A stretch of DNA of 22,590 nucleotides from Phaeoceros laevis (Eukaryota; Anthocerotophyta; Anthocerotopsida; Notothyladales): positions 1-22,590 of the forward strand of contig JBNGIQ010009528.1 of NCBI GenBank assembly GCA_049999765.1. The letters are read 5' to 3'. Under the pieces are notes generated by a model. The model was not told the origin of the DNA. It ran no database searches and was given only the letters and a program-made list of their open reading frames with translations. Position 1 is the first letter of the stretch. Each line of letters begins with the position of its first letter. This document shows positions 9,221-17,299 of the stretch, piece after piece. Both the position numbers and the translations under genes were made by a program.

Positions 9221-9833
9221 GATGAGGCAGAGAAGATGCTATTATCATGTGAAGGCCAAAGTAATGTGGTGGGCTTGAGGTCTTTGTTGAATGCCTGCAA
9301 AAGTCACGGGGATATAGAGAGGGCTGTGTGGTGTTTTGAAAGCATTGTTAGGCTGGACCCTCAAATGGCGTCTGCCTATGTGCTCATGGCCAATGCCTAC
9401 GCAGATGCGCGTAGGTGGACCGATGTAGACAGGATTGAAACACAGAGAAAGGCAGCAGGAGCTAACAAGAAACCTGCAGTGGCGAGCATTGAGGTGAATA
9501 AGGAGGTACACAGATTTCTGGTGGGAGAAAGGAGAAAGGATATTATTGCGCTTAAGGTAGAGAGCACAAATGCGCGTGTGAAGCAGGAAGGAGGCCACGT
9601 ACCTCACACAAAGTTGGTGTTGAAGCTACTGAGTCAGAAGGAAAAGGAAGATGTGCTTTGTGGGCATCCTGAGAAGCTAGCTCTGGCGTTTGGTCTGTTG
9701 AACACTCCAAGTGGGACACCTCTGGTGGTAACGAAGAATCTACGCATGTGCAGCGACTGCCACAGCTCCACGGAAATCATGTCAAGGCTTGAACAGAGAG
9801 ACATTGTGGTAAGGAATGGGTACCGTGTGCATC

Positions 9834-9877
9834 GATTCGCAAACGATTCGCAAACGATTCGCAAACGATTCGCAAAC
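9834..9877 (+). repeat. 11-bp x4 tandem repeat inside the DYW domain of copy C
   Basis: Four perfect copies of gattcgcaaac. Copy D has one copy at the same place (minus strand near 17330-17340). The three extra units add 33 bp, an in-frame insertion of 11 residues between HRF and the final CSC zinc-binding pair. Confidence 0.93.
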
Positions 9878-9916
9878 GGGCGTTGCAGTTGTAAGGGTCG
9901 ACCGTGCGAATACTGA

Positions 9917-10256
9917 AGATCTAGCCGGTGCTCAAGTGTGTGTGCAGAGATTGTCGTCTTTCTCTTGGGTGCGAATGTGCTTTTAACTTTATCCCCGTCA
10001 AACTGAGATTGTCGTCTTTCTCTTGGGGTGAATGTGCGTGCTTAGCCCTATCCCTGTCAAACTGAGACATGGACAGGGATCGCCGACACTGATCCACCAG
10101 AACACAGAGTGATGGATCTCCTCAACTGAAAAGAAAGGGAGCTGATTGGAAGTGAGAACATGGGCATTTTCCAGTGGATACCCGGGGATATTTGAAGAAC
10201 ATATTGAATGAGGCCTCATGTCTTTTATAGACTTGATCGGTTGGAAACTTCAACAG
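9917..10256 (+). repeat. 3' flank of copy C, inverted homologue of 16940-17299
   Basis: Downstream of copy C the sequence matches the reverse complement of the region downstream of copy D. Shared parts include gagattgtcgtctttctctt, repeated with a 58-bp period at 9947 and 10005, a gacagggatcg block, and the segment around gggagctgattggaagtgag. Similarity stops close to the kinase exon at 10257. No ORF of its own. Confidence 0.75.
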
Positions 10257-10410
10257 GTGAAAGTTATGGCCTTGGCCAATTGTAAGCATCCCAATGTAGT
10301 GGCACTGCTGGGGCACTGCAATGAGAGGAACAACAAAGCAATCATAGCTGAGTATGTAGATGGGGGAAACCTGGCTGAAGCTCTTCACCCTGAAACAAAC
10401 TCACTGGGCA
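10257..10410 (+). pseudogene. Orphan protein-kinase exon, subdomains III-V
   Basis: After an acceptor (cttcaacag) the sequence encodes VKVMALANCKHPNVVALLGH, then CNERNNKAIIAEYVDGGNL and AEALHPETNSLGK. The HPNVVxLLG and EYxxGGNLxxxLH patterns are those of the kinase N-lobe and hinge in plant Raf-like or receptor-like kinases. There is no glycine loop, catalytic loop or DFG nearby. It probably ends around 10410 at a weak donor (aagtttctt). Most likely one exon of a kinase gene left after rearrangement; a separate kinase exon lies next to copy D at 16743-16878. Confidence 0.65.
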
Positions 10411-10541
10411 AGTTTCTTCCTCCTCTGCCTTTGAGCATTGTCTATTTATCTAGCATGTACACATTTGTGTCCTATCCCTGTTCCTAGCGTGCTTGGTGGG
10501 TAGCTAAACCCTAAACGTTTTGTTTTCCCAAACTAAATATC

Positions 10542-11120
10542 CCCAAACCTCCGAAGGCTGTGCCACCTTACGACTCAGCTCTGGGCCTGAAGGATGTCGC
10601 AGCAGCCTTTGGGCAGGTGGTTGACACTGTGGCCTATGCGAATCACCATGCCTTTTCGCACGTTCCAGGATGGGTCAGGGAGGAGAGGCAGGAGCGGAAG
10701 AAGCTGGATATGCTGGAGAAATTAGGGATTGTGAGACCAGAGCAGCCTTACATTTGCGGGGTGTGTGGGGCCAAGAAGAAAACACATCTGGAACTGAAGA
10801 AGCACTTCAAGTTTCTGCATGAGCGAGAGCAGAAGAAACGGATGAACAGGTTGAATTCCCTGAAGGGCAGCAAGAAGGTGAAATTCCAGGTCGCCATCGA
10901 GGAAAAGTCCGCCAAATTCAGAAAAGCCGCACGGGAGGTCATCGTGCCCAGAGTAGGGTATGGCCTGGCTGCGGAGCCTCGAAGAGCAGGGTTTTTTGTG
11001 AGAACTGCTTCTGATGAACCTCAAGCCGCTGATATCGCCCTCAAGAGGCACATGCTCAAGTCCATCAACCAAGGTGTGAGTTGCATCTGCCTAGTGTCAG
11101 ATGACTCAGACTTTGCATAA
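10542..11120 (+). pseudogene. C2H2 zinc-finger/NYN-domain protein fragment
   Basis: The frame encodes IPKPPKAVPPYDSALGLKDV, then AYANHHAFSHVPGWVREERQ, a C2H2 finger (CGVC-x12-H-x4-H in the segment YICGVCGAKKKTHLELKKHF) and a second half with VGYGLAAEPRRAGFFVRTAS, QAADIALKRHM and CLVSDDSDF. This follows plant C2H2-like proteins that carry a NYN (PIN-like ribonuclease) domain; the acidic SDDSDF is a conserved NYN motif. The frame stops three bases after SDDSDF, just where an unrelated minus-strand fragment begins, so the C-terminal end of the domain is lost. The N-terminus is also missing, as upstream DNA is a kinase exon. Probably a truncated exon; a downstream exon beyond the rearrangement cannot be excluded. 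Confidence 0.7.
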
Positions 11121-11711
11121 ATCTGCAAGGAAGAGGGTCTTTGCCCAACACGATATTCCAGCGAGAATACTCCCTCCCGCTGTGCACGATCTTGCAAATG
11201 AGCTTCTACCACCAACGAGTGTAAGGCTGTTGCAGTCACTGTCCAACTGTTTGTGGTATCTGAGTAGCCATGGAAGCCGGTTCTGGCTCGCATGTTCTCA
11301 TGCTCTTCCAATTCTTCATCACTTACCCCAAGCTTGCGTATCCATGAAACGAACACCTTGTACCTCCATTTTTTGTGCTTTCGGTCATAAACAGCATCAT
11401 ACAAGCAAGCCTCCCAGCTGCGTAGATCCCTGAGCTCAGCACAAGGCGAGGCAAGCAGAAGGCTAGGCAGCTCCTGCCATGACCCATTTGCCGAGTCGAG
11501 TACGCAGACCCGCTCAGAGCTTTCAGCCACCACGGCTACTGCTAGCACGCCGCCGTGTGCCAGCCACTGAAATTGCCTGTCGTAGTAAACTGGCGCCAGA
11601 ACATCATGCGGCAAATCTTTGGGAAATGTGTTCAAGCTCACCTTGTTCACTTCGTGCACCTTGCAATTGGAGACAAAATCCAAACTTGCCTTCGACAGCA
11701 TGGAATGCTCT
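11110..11711 (-). pseudogene. F-box/kelch-like protein fragment
   Basis: On the minus strand an uninterrupted frame of about 200 residues reads SMLSKASLDFVSNCKVHEVN, then FQWLAHGGVLAVAVVAESSE, RVCVLDSANGSWQELPSLL, RKHKKWRYKVFVSWIRKLG and SDTTNSWTVTATALHSLV. The repeated hydrophobic strand plus D-x-x-x-x-x-W pattern suggests the beta-propeller or F-box-associated part of plant F-box/kelch proteins. No F-box is visible. The 5' side joins PPR remnant F near 11715 and the 3' side meets the NYN fragment head to head near 11110, so it is a truncated piece. The family is assigned by pattern only. Confidence 0.45.
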
Positions 11712-11717
11712 ACTAAT

Positions 11718-11890
11718 GTTGTACCCTGCGTGCATCTTCCAATTCCCAACAGTTTGCATACATTTCCACCAAGCAGTTGCAACAAAAGAGTTGTGCTGAG
11801 TGGCACTCTCCAACACATTAGCGTGCAGCAGCCTGCCAGCAGATTCCACATTTTCTGCTGTTGCACAAGCCTGCCCTAGCATGTCGTCTG
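11718..11890 (-). pseudogene. PPR remnant F
   Basis: The minus strand encodes QACATAENVESAGRLLHANV and LESATQHNSF, then after a lost base continues in another frame as NCLVEMYANCWELEDAR. This lines up with LQACGGAEDVQSGRQVHADV and the following residues of gene B (about 3568-3715). Only about one and a half PPR repeats remain and the flanks are unrelated. Confidence 0.8.
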
Positions 11891-12278
11891 GAGCCGGTGT
11901 CGAACATTGCGGCACAACCTTAGGGACGCTCATCCATGTCGACATCATCGCCTCCCCGCAGCTCCCCCGTCATCCGAAGGTCGTCCACTCCAGAATCCAG
12001 CCTGGAGGAGGTGTGAGACGCCTGCACTCTTTTCTTGCCCTGGCTGAACAGGTTTCGACCCAAATCCGCCCTTCGTTGGACCTGTTTCAACAGGGCTGGC
12101 AAGGACAGGGCCGTGGACCTGCTCTGGGGGCGAGAGACCTGATGAAAGCCATAGACCGCAAGCTCCAATTTTTGACTCAACAGCAGAACCAGGTCGAGGA
12201 AGCCGCCACCGAAGTGATGCTCCGCAGCCCGTCCGCATTGGACTCCAACATCCAGAACACCTGCCCTGCTCAAGGCCC
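11891..12278. other. Unassigned stretch left of the assembly gap
   Basis: Both strands are open over most of it. The plus frame gives RDLMKAIDRKLQFLTQQQNQ, coiled-coil-like; the minus frame gives LSLPALLKQVQRRADLGRNL. I recognise neither. It may be part of an exon of an unknown gene interrupted by the gap. Confidence 0.3.
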
Positions 12279-12378
12279 NNNNNNNNNNNNNNNNNNNNNN
12301 NNNNNNNNNNNNNNNNNNNNNNNNNNNNNNNNNNNNNNNNNNNNNNNNNNNNNNNNNNNNNNNNNNNNNNNNNNNNNN
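12279..12378. other. Assembly gap, exactly 100 N
   Basis: A run of exactly 100 N, typical of a gap of unknown size. Its right edge lies inside the terminal accggtt repeats of the TTGAAG element, so assembly probably failed in that repeat. Order and orientation across this point should not be trusted without longer reads. Confidence 0.98.
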
Positions 12379-12956
12379 AGGTCAAGTTGCAGTTGACCGG
12401 TTGACTAGTTGCAGTTAACCGGTTGACTAGTTGCAATTGACCGGTGTAGCAGGTCAACTATGTCTCATGACATGGAAACCGGTAATTATAATAACTTCAA
12501 CTTCAATCGCATGTGTAACTTCAACTGCAACTACAACTTCAACTCCAACTTCAACTTCAACTGCAACTTCAACTATAACAGCAACTTCAACTTCAACTGC
12601 AACTTCAATCGCATGTGTAACTTCAACTTCAACTGCATTTGTAACTTCAACCGCACTTGTAACTTCAACCAGAAGAATTGAGCAAGTGACTGTGCCCAGA
12701 GAGTGAAGCCAACTTGGCTGTAATGTCAAATGAAAAAGGGGTGCGACTCAAATGCAAGTAGGTTTGGAAAGTTTTTGAACTTTGAAACCCTAAGAGTGAT
12801 GGCAACATAAGATTTTTGTGAACTGCAAGTACACAAAATGCTGAAATGCGAGTGAAATAGCTCAAATATGTGATTGACTTGGCCAAAAGTTGGGGCGGGA
12901 AAGGGCAACACACTTGGGCAAAAAATAGGTTGAAGTTGAGCAAAAATGAAGTTGAA
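12379..12956 (-). repeat. TTGAAG-rich repeat element, copy 2 (inverted)
   Basis: Reverse-complement counterpart of 5540-6100, in the same internal order: accggt/tagttgca units at 12385-12450, the CTTCAA hexamer minisatellite at about 12500-12675, then the unique-looking part to 12956. Shared landmarks include tgagcaagtgactgtgccca and the segment encoding FLLNFNLFFAQVCCPF on the opposite strand. Divergence is mostly single substitutions and hexamer-number changes. Confidence 0.82.
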
Positions 12957-13034
12957 TGAATGAATTTTATTCCGATCTGCACGCGGGCCAACCGGGCAAC
13001 AAAGAGGCTGCGTAATCGACTCAATCTGAGGACC

Positions 13035-13110
13035 TGCTTGCTGTTGGTCACTCAAGTGTATCATCGTGCACAACTGGAGGGTTAGTCAGCCGTTTTGGTA
13101 CAGTGGCACT
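13035..13110 (+). repeat. Copy of the PPR 3' flank
   Basis: The sequence ttggtcactcaagtgtatca and what follows matches 1998-2060 downstream of gene A, including the acaactgg/gggt unit, here only once. It lies on the plus strand although the neighbouring PPR remnant E is on the minus strand, so this junction is a rearrangement. Confidence 0.6.
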
Positions 13111-13139
13111 CACACTAGGCAGTGGTTACGAAGTGTAGC

Positions 13140-13665
13140 CCTTCAAAATGGCTGACCTTGGTGTGATTACTAGGTTTCCCGTATGCAGCCTATGCAGAGA
13201 TTATGGAAAACCACATGTGGACTAATGAGGAAGACGAAACTTTATTACGTGCTTTGACGGATCCAAAATGTCCACACGTTTGTGATAGAGCTCATGGTGT
13301 GGCCAGCCTTGTGAACACCTGCTTTGCTTCCTGTGACCGGCCTTACATGCACACATGATTGCCCAAAAATGCGTCCGACTCGTACCACGTTTGACAATTA
13401 ATTCATCAAGTTGACGCCCCAAGACCAGATTTTTTCAGCCCGATGACTCTTTTGTGCAGCAGAGAGGAGGACACGAGATTGTGTCTCCACCAAGACGGTC
13501 AAAGCGTCAATTGCTCGACTTTGCTGCCCATTCTCACAAAGGTTTTCGATTAAAGCCTGAGCCGTTCCGTACCCTACGCTTTCTAGCACCGTCGGAGCGG
13601 CAGCATTGTGATGCAACAAGGGGTCGGATGTAGGCTGAGCAGACCGTCCACAGCCGGCCCTGGTT
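13140..13665 (-). pseudogene. PPR remnant E (N-terminal part)
   Basis: The minus strand encodes GRSAQPTSDPLLHHNAAAPT and IENLCENGQQSRAIDALTVL, equivalent to the linker and first PPR repeats of copy C (6969-7130). It then shifts frame (a piece like LDELIVKRG, then THFW) and, after about 70 unrelated bases near 13215-13290, resumes with MWFSIISA at about 13195-13210. Similarity begins abruptly at about 13665, so the PDF motif is missing, and ends near 13140. Clearly non-functional. Its truncated end lies about 25 bp from the predicted ATG of the divergent kinase gene. Confidence 0.78.
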
Positions 13666-13688
13666 GCAGTGAAACAGCATGAGACAGC

Positions 13689-16060
13689 ATGCCCAGGTCC
13701 GCTGCTCCACGCGGTGTTGTGCAGATTAATGGGGTCAGCAACTCCAGCGGTATACCACTTCGTACTCCGAAAGGAGCTTACAGTCCGGGGGATTTTGAAC
13801 GGAGAGGACGTTATGGACAGGGGTCCTACTCCGAGGTAACTACTACCAGCTGATCTTTCTTCTACTCTGATCCCTACCAATGAACCTGGATCAGATTTTG
13901 TGTGCACTCGTTGTTCTAGGTTTGGAAAGCTGCATTGAAGGCGACAGGGGAAGTATATGCACTCAAAATTATGAAGGTTAGCCACATCAGGAAGGAGAAT
14001 AAGGACGACTATGTGAAGATGGAGCGCTTAATTCTAGACAGTCTCGACCATCCTGGCGTCGTTCGGCTCATGTTCACGTTTCGTACTGACCTTGAGCTAT
14101 GTATCCACTTTTGCACCCTTGTCAGTTTTCGGCAAGTCCACCTGCAGATGGTTGGACCTTAACCGGTTCTCAGGTATGGGTATAGAAGCTTGTGATGGAG
14201 GGGAGCTTTTCTACCAGATACAACAGGTGTGTCATTATCGTTATATGAGCTTTTCCATGTCAGGGAGCACTTGCGGCTTCATTTTGCATTATAATGTAGA
14301 AACTGGACGTGATTGTCACATCCTGTTTTGTCTGTCGGTTTTCTGCTACATATTTACAAGCTGAAAGGGTGGTTGGTTAGCTGGTTGTGCATACTGGTAT
14401 TGCACACTGGAAGCTTCAATATCTACAGCAAAAAATCCAAGTCACTGACAGTTCAAGATGCTCACTACATTTGTGTATCTGCTTGTAAATCACATTCTGC
14501 GCTTTCACCTGGGTTCGGTGAATTTAGAAAGGGAAACTGACTGCAGTCGAAGCTCAATTTTACGCTGCTGAGCTTGTGGACGTGATGGAGTATATACATC
14601 AATACCTGGTCCATCGTGATATCAAGGTGCATGTATTTTTTTGCTATGTACAAGGACTGGTTGGTCTGTTAATGTGCTCGACCATCCTGTAATAGCTCTG
14701 ACTTTTGTGAGTGCTGCGTGCTACACTGTCCTATTGGGTGATCAGCCAGAGAATCTACTTCTGACCTCTGACGGGCATCTGAAGCTAATTGATTTTGGAA
14801 GTGCCAAGCTAATCCGCCCACTGCCTAGTTCAGTTTTCATACGGCCAAATGCAGGTATACTTCTTGGAGGACACCAAAATCTTTCAGCATCACGGATATG
14901 GTACTATCTGATGCTGAGCCTTGTAAAAATTCAGAGGAGACGCCATCAGGTTCATTTGTTGGCACTGCTGAGTACGTGTCCCCTGAAGTCGTGAGAGGTG
15001 AACCAGTGACTATTGGGTACAATCTTAACGCACAAGTGTATGGACAGGCAGTTCAGCACAAAAGACGCCAAGGCATAGGGCACATTTTGGTTTTGTTTAA
15101 CTTGAATTGCTTTGATACATCTAATGCTTGACGTGAGAAATGAAGGCATGGCCCAAATTGAGTTTTTGTTATGCCCAAACATGATCATGTATTCACCTGC
15201 TACTTGGTTCATGCCATTTTGGACAGAGCGGATCTCTGGGCCTTGGGCTGTGTTATTTACCAGATGCTAGAGGGGAAGTCGCCTTTTAAAGCTGCAAGTG
15301 AGTTTCTCTGCTTCCAGAGAGTGACATCCCGGGATTTCAAATTTCCTTCTCACTTCCTGCCAGCAGCAAAAGACTTGATTGACCGCCTCTTGGTAAGCAA
15401 GCTATCTCTTGGTGTTAAGATTGGTTCCTCCAAAGTGTGTGAAGACTAAGCCCACCTTAGCAAGTGGTGGCCATGCCTTTGGTTCGTCCAAAATGATGTT
15501 TACCTCGTGTAGGACCTTGTACCGGGAAACAGACCTGGTGCAGGAGCTCTGGGCTATGCAGCACTGAAGAGTCACCCATTTTTCAATGGTGTTGACTGGT
15601 CCAGGGTCAGGGAAGCAGTGCCTCCATTACTTGCAAAGGTATGCTGTGTGCCCAGGACTCTGGGGAGAGTGAAGCTTAGTTTGCTTGTTGCCAAGAGTTA
15701 AACACTGTGTTTGAACGAGGGTTGTAATTGGACACCTTTAAAGTGTCTGAAGGTGGTCTAATTTGATGTATTATGATTTGATAGTTCTTATGTTTTTTCT
15801 TTTAGGCCAAGTTACTGGAAGGCTGTGATGGAGAGTCCAAAGATGACACAGATGATGGAATGTGGGAGGCTGCTCTCATGGGCATTCCAGCAATTTTTGC
15901 ACCTAGTGATTGTACCACCTCGTGTACGAGCCAAAGCTCAAGTAACAGCCATGCAGGAGCTGCCCACGCACATCCCCTCGTCGCTGGTTATCAGGGTGAA
16001 GGAGAAATGCAGATATTAGGAACCCACCTTCACTCCTCACCAACGTTTCAGGGCCAATAG
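13689..16060 (+). CDS. PDK1-like AGC protein kinase, nine exons, no PH domain seen
   Basis: Proposed exons: 13689-13835, 13920-14100, 14174-14226, 14528-14626, 14746-14854, about 14888-15016, 15227-15392, 15513-15638, 15806-16060; about 420 residues. Motifs in order: glycine loop [11 protein letters not shown], lysine in [29 protein letters not shown], catalytic HRDIK joined to [16 protein letters not shown], activation loop [40 protein letters not shown] and [18 protein letters not shown]. These are diagnostic of PDK1, which phosphorylates the activation loops of other AGC kinases in lipid signalling. An in-frame TGA at 13680-13682 supports the chosen ATG. All junctions keep phase except between exons 5 and 6, where a one-base frame discrepancy remains (unusual splice or error). 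The protein ends in a Ser-rich tail at TAG 16058; a PH domain, usual in seed-plant PDK1 but reported absent in moss, is not seen. Confidence 0.87.
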
Positions 16061-16565
16061 TCTAATTTTGTCTTCTCAAGGTTTGATTTGAGGTATGGGT
16101 CAACATTAGCTGATTGTCAGCTGCCACACTGGTAAGGCGTGTAAAATCTGCTCCCCCTCACTGTCGCAGTTGGTGTGTTAGGAAGTAAAGACAGATCTTA
16201 AACGTGGGTAACATGGAGAACCATGTGTTGACTAATGTGTGCATGTCATGTTTGTGAGAGATAGTTCACTTGCTGATGTCAATACTTTGTCCTTGCCATG
16301 AACATTCTCTCACAATCTTCTTCTGTTAGGCCGACGTCTTATAATCCAGGTGAGACACTGTTTGGGACATCTTTGGTCAACCTCGGCTGGTTTTCAACCA
16401 AGACAGACAAGGCAGTTTATCAGATGCTCTGACACATGAATCGGGGTTGCTCTAGTGTGTACCGGGTGAAGATAGAAAAAACTGAGAGATTTAGTGGTCT
16501 TCAGTTGTATTTGTTTGATTGACAAGTCTTACAAGTTCTCAATCTGCCCAGTAAGTGGAATTTAA
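16061..16565. other. Non-coding stretch downstream of the PDK1-like gene
   Basis: I see no convincing coding exon here; it probably holds the 3' UTR and intergenic DNA. No PH-domain motifs were found in either direction. Confidence 0.4.
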
Positions 16566-16690
16566 AATTTTTCGTAAGTTTACGCGCGTGTGACGAACGT
16601 AACAATGTCACATTCGTAAAAGCGCGTTTCGGAAGGGACCGCAAAAACACGTTACGGAAGGGACCGTAACGCGTTTCCGTGCAACTTTGC
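16566..16690 (+). repeat. CpG-rich repeats with a perfect 8-bp hairpin
   Basis: Two related units, aagcgcgtttcggaagggac and cgttacggaagggaccgtaa, follow each other. CGTTACGG at 16650-16657 and CCGTAACG at 16664-16671 form a perfect inverted repeat with a 6-base loop. A second pairing, TGTGAC with GTCACA, lies near 16590-16613. Function unknown; it could be the edge of a small mobile element. Confidence 0.6.
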
Positions 16691-16742
16691 TAAAATATGC
16701 ACGCCTGTTTAGTTTTGAAGTGTGCCAAAGTGCATGCTTTAC

Positions 16743-16878
16743 CAACCTGCAGCGAACTTGGTCCATTCCAAGGCTACTGCGAAGTTACCAACTCCCACAT
16801 AACCACCCCAAAGCTGTACACATCACACTTCTCAGTCGCCTGTTCATCTCGAATTACTTCAGGTGCCATCCACTCCGG
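16743..16878 (-). pseudogene. Orphan Raf-like kinase exon, subdomains VIII-IX, nonsense codon
   Basis: On the minus strand, after an acceptor (cgtcacag), the sequence encodes [20 protein letters not shown] and [14 protein letters not shown], then TAG at 16774-16776, then PWNGPSSLQV before a donor (gtaaag). The pattern PEWMAPEVL..[15 protein letters not shown]..QQPW is that of plant Raf-like MAPKKKs of the CTR1/EDR1 type. The TAG replaces the Gln codon expected before PW, a single C-to-T change. No other kinase exon is adjacent. It sits at the same position relative to PPR copy D as the subdomain III-V exon does relative to copy C. Confidence 0.78.
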
Positions 16879-16939
16879 CTGTGACGAATGAACAAACCGA
16901 TCAGCTCAAACAATTCTAGTGCCAGGCTCCAAATTTTGA

Positions 16940-17299
16940 CAGGAATTTCCTTTCACCCTAACAGGCCCCTGCCCTCATTCAATAGGTTCTTCAAATATCC
17001 CTGGGTACCCACTGGAAATGGCCCTGTTCTCACTTCCAATCAGCTCCCTTTCTTTTCAGAATGGGAGGAGATTCATCATTCTTGTCATGTGTTCTGATAC
17101 GTGGTGGATCAGTGTCCACGATCCCTGTCTATGTCTCAGTTTGACAGGGACATAGTTAATAAGCACACACATTCACCCCAAGAGAAAGACAACAACTTCA
17201 GTTTGTCGGGGATAGAGTTAAGCAAGCACTTTCACACCCAAGAGAAAGACAACAATCTCTCGCACACACACCTGAGCACTTGCTAGATCTTCAGTATTC
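16940..17299 (-). repeat. 3' flank of copy D, inverted homologue of 9917-10256
   Basis: Reverse-complement match to the flank of copy C, including the duplicated caagagaaagacaaca units near 17180-17260, the dispersed gacaggga blocks and the segment tcacttccaatcagctccct. Similarity fades toward 16940. It shows that the duplicated unit was larger than the PPR gene. Confidence 0.75.

Larger units (their letters stand above)
6681..9916 (+). pseudogene. PDF-PPR-DYW gene copy C, frameshift and nonsense codon
   Basis: The frame from ATG 6681 (MPPRQWIYTSCC) encodes the PDF motif (about 6786-6960) and the linker shared with gene B. Near 7145-7165 about 11 bases present in gene B are missing and the reading frame shifts, so the PPR array continues in another frame (LDDLTVKLGYGSNAYLGNHL at about 7202). 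Inside the array a TAT codon of MYAKC has become TAA at 8282-8284; the same frame continues to 9916. E1/E2 and DYW follow, with KKPAVASIEV, His-Pro-Glu in place of His-Ala-Glu at 9665, Cys-Ser-Asp-Cys, an 11-residue insertion before the last Cys-x-Cys, and CSCKGRP. The terminal stop is lost, adding CEY. Either a decaying copy or one damaged by assembly errors; the several independent lesions favour decay. Confidence 0.85.

Noticed and set aside
13398-13985. 195-residue minus-strand ORF as one protein
   Set aside because: Only its C-terminal half resembles PPR-gene sequence; the first half is antisense to exons 1-2 of the PDK1-like gene, whose splice signals and kinase motifs are clear.
15171-15449. 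Stand-alone small ORF
   Set aside because: It contains exon 7 of the PDK1-like gene plus intron read-through on both sides.
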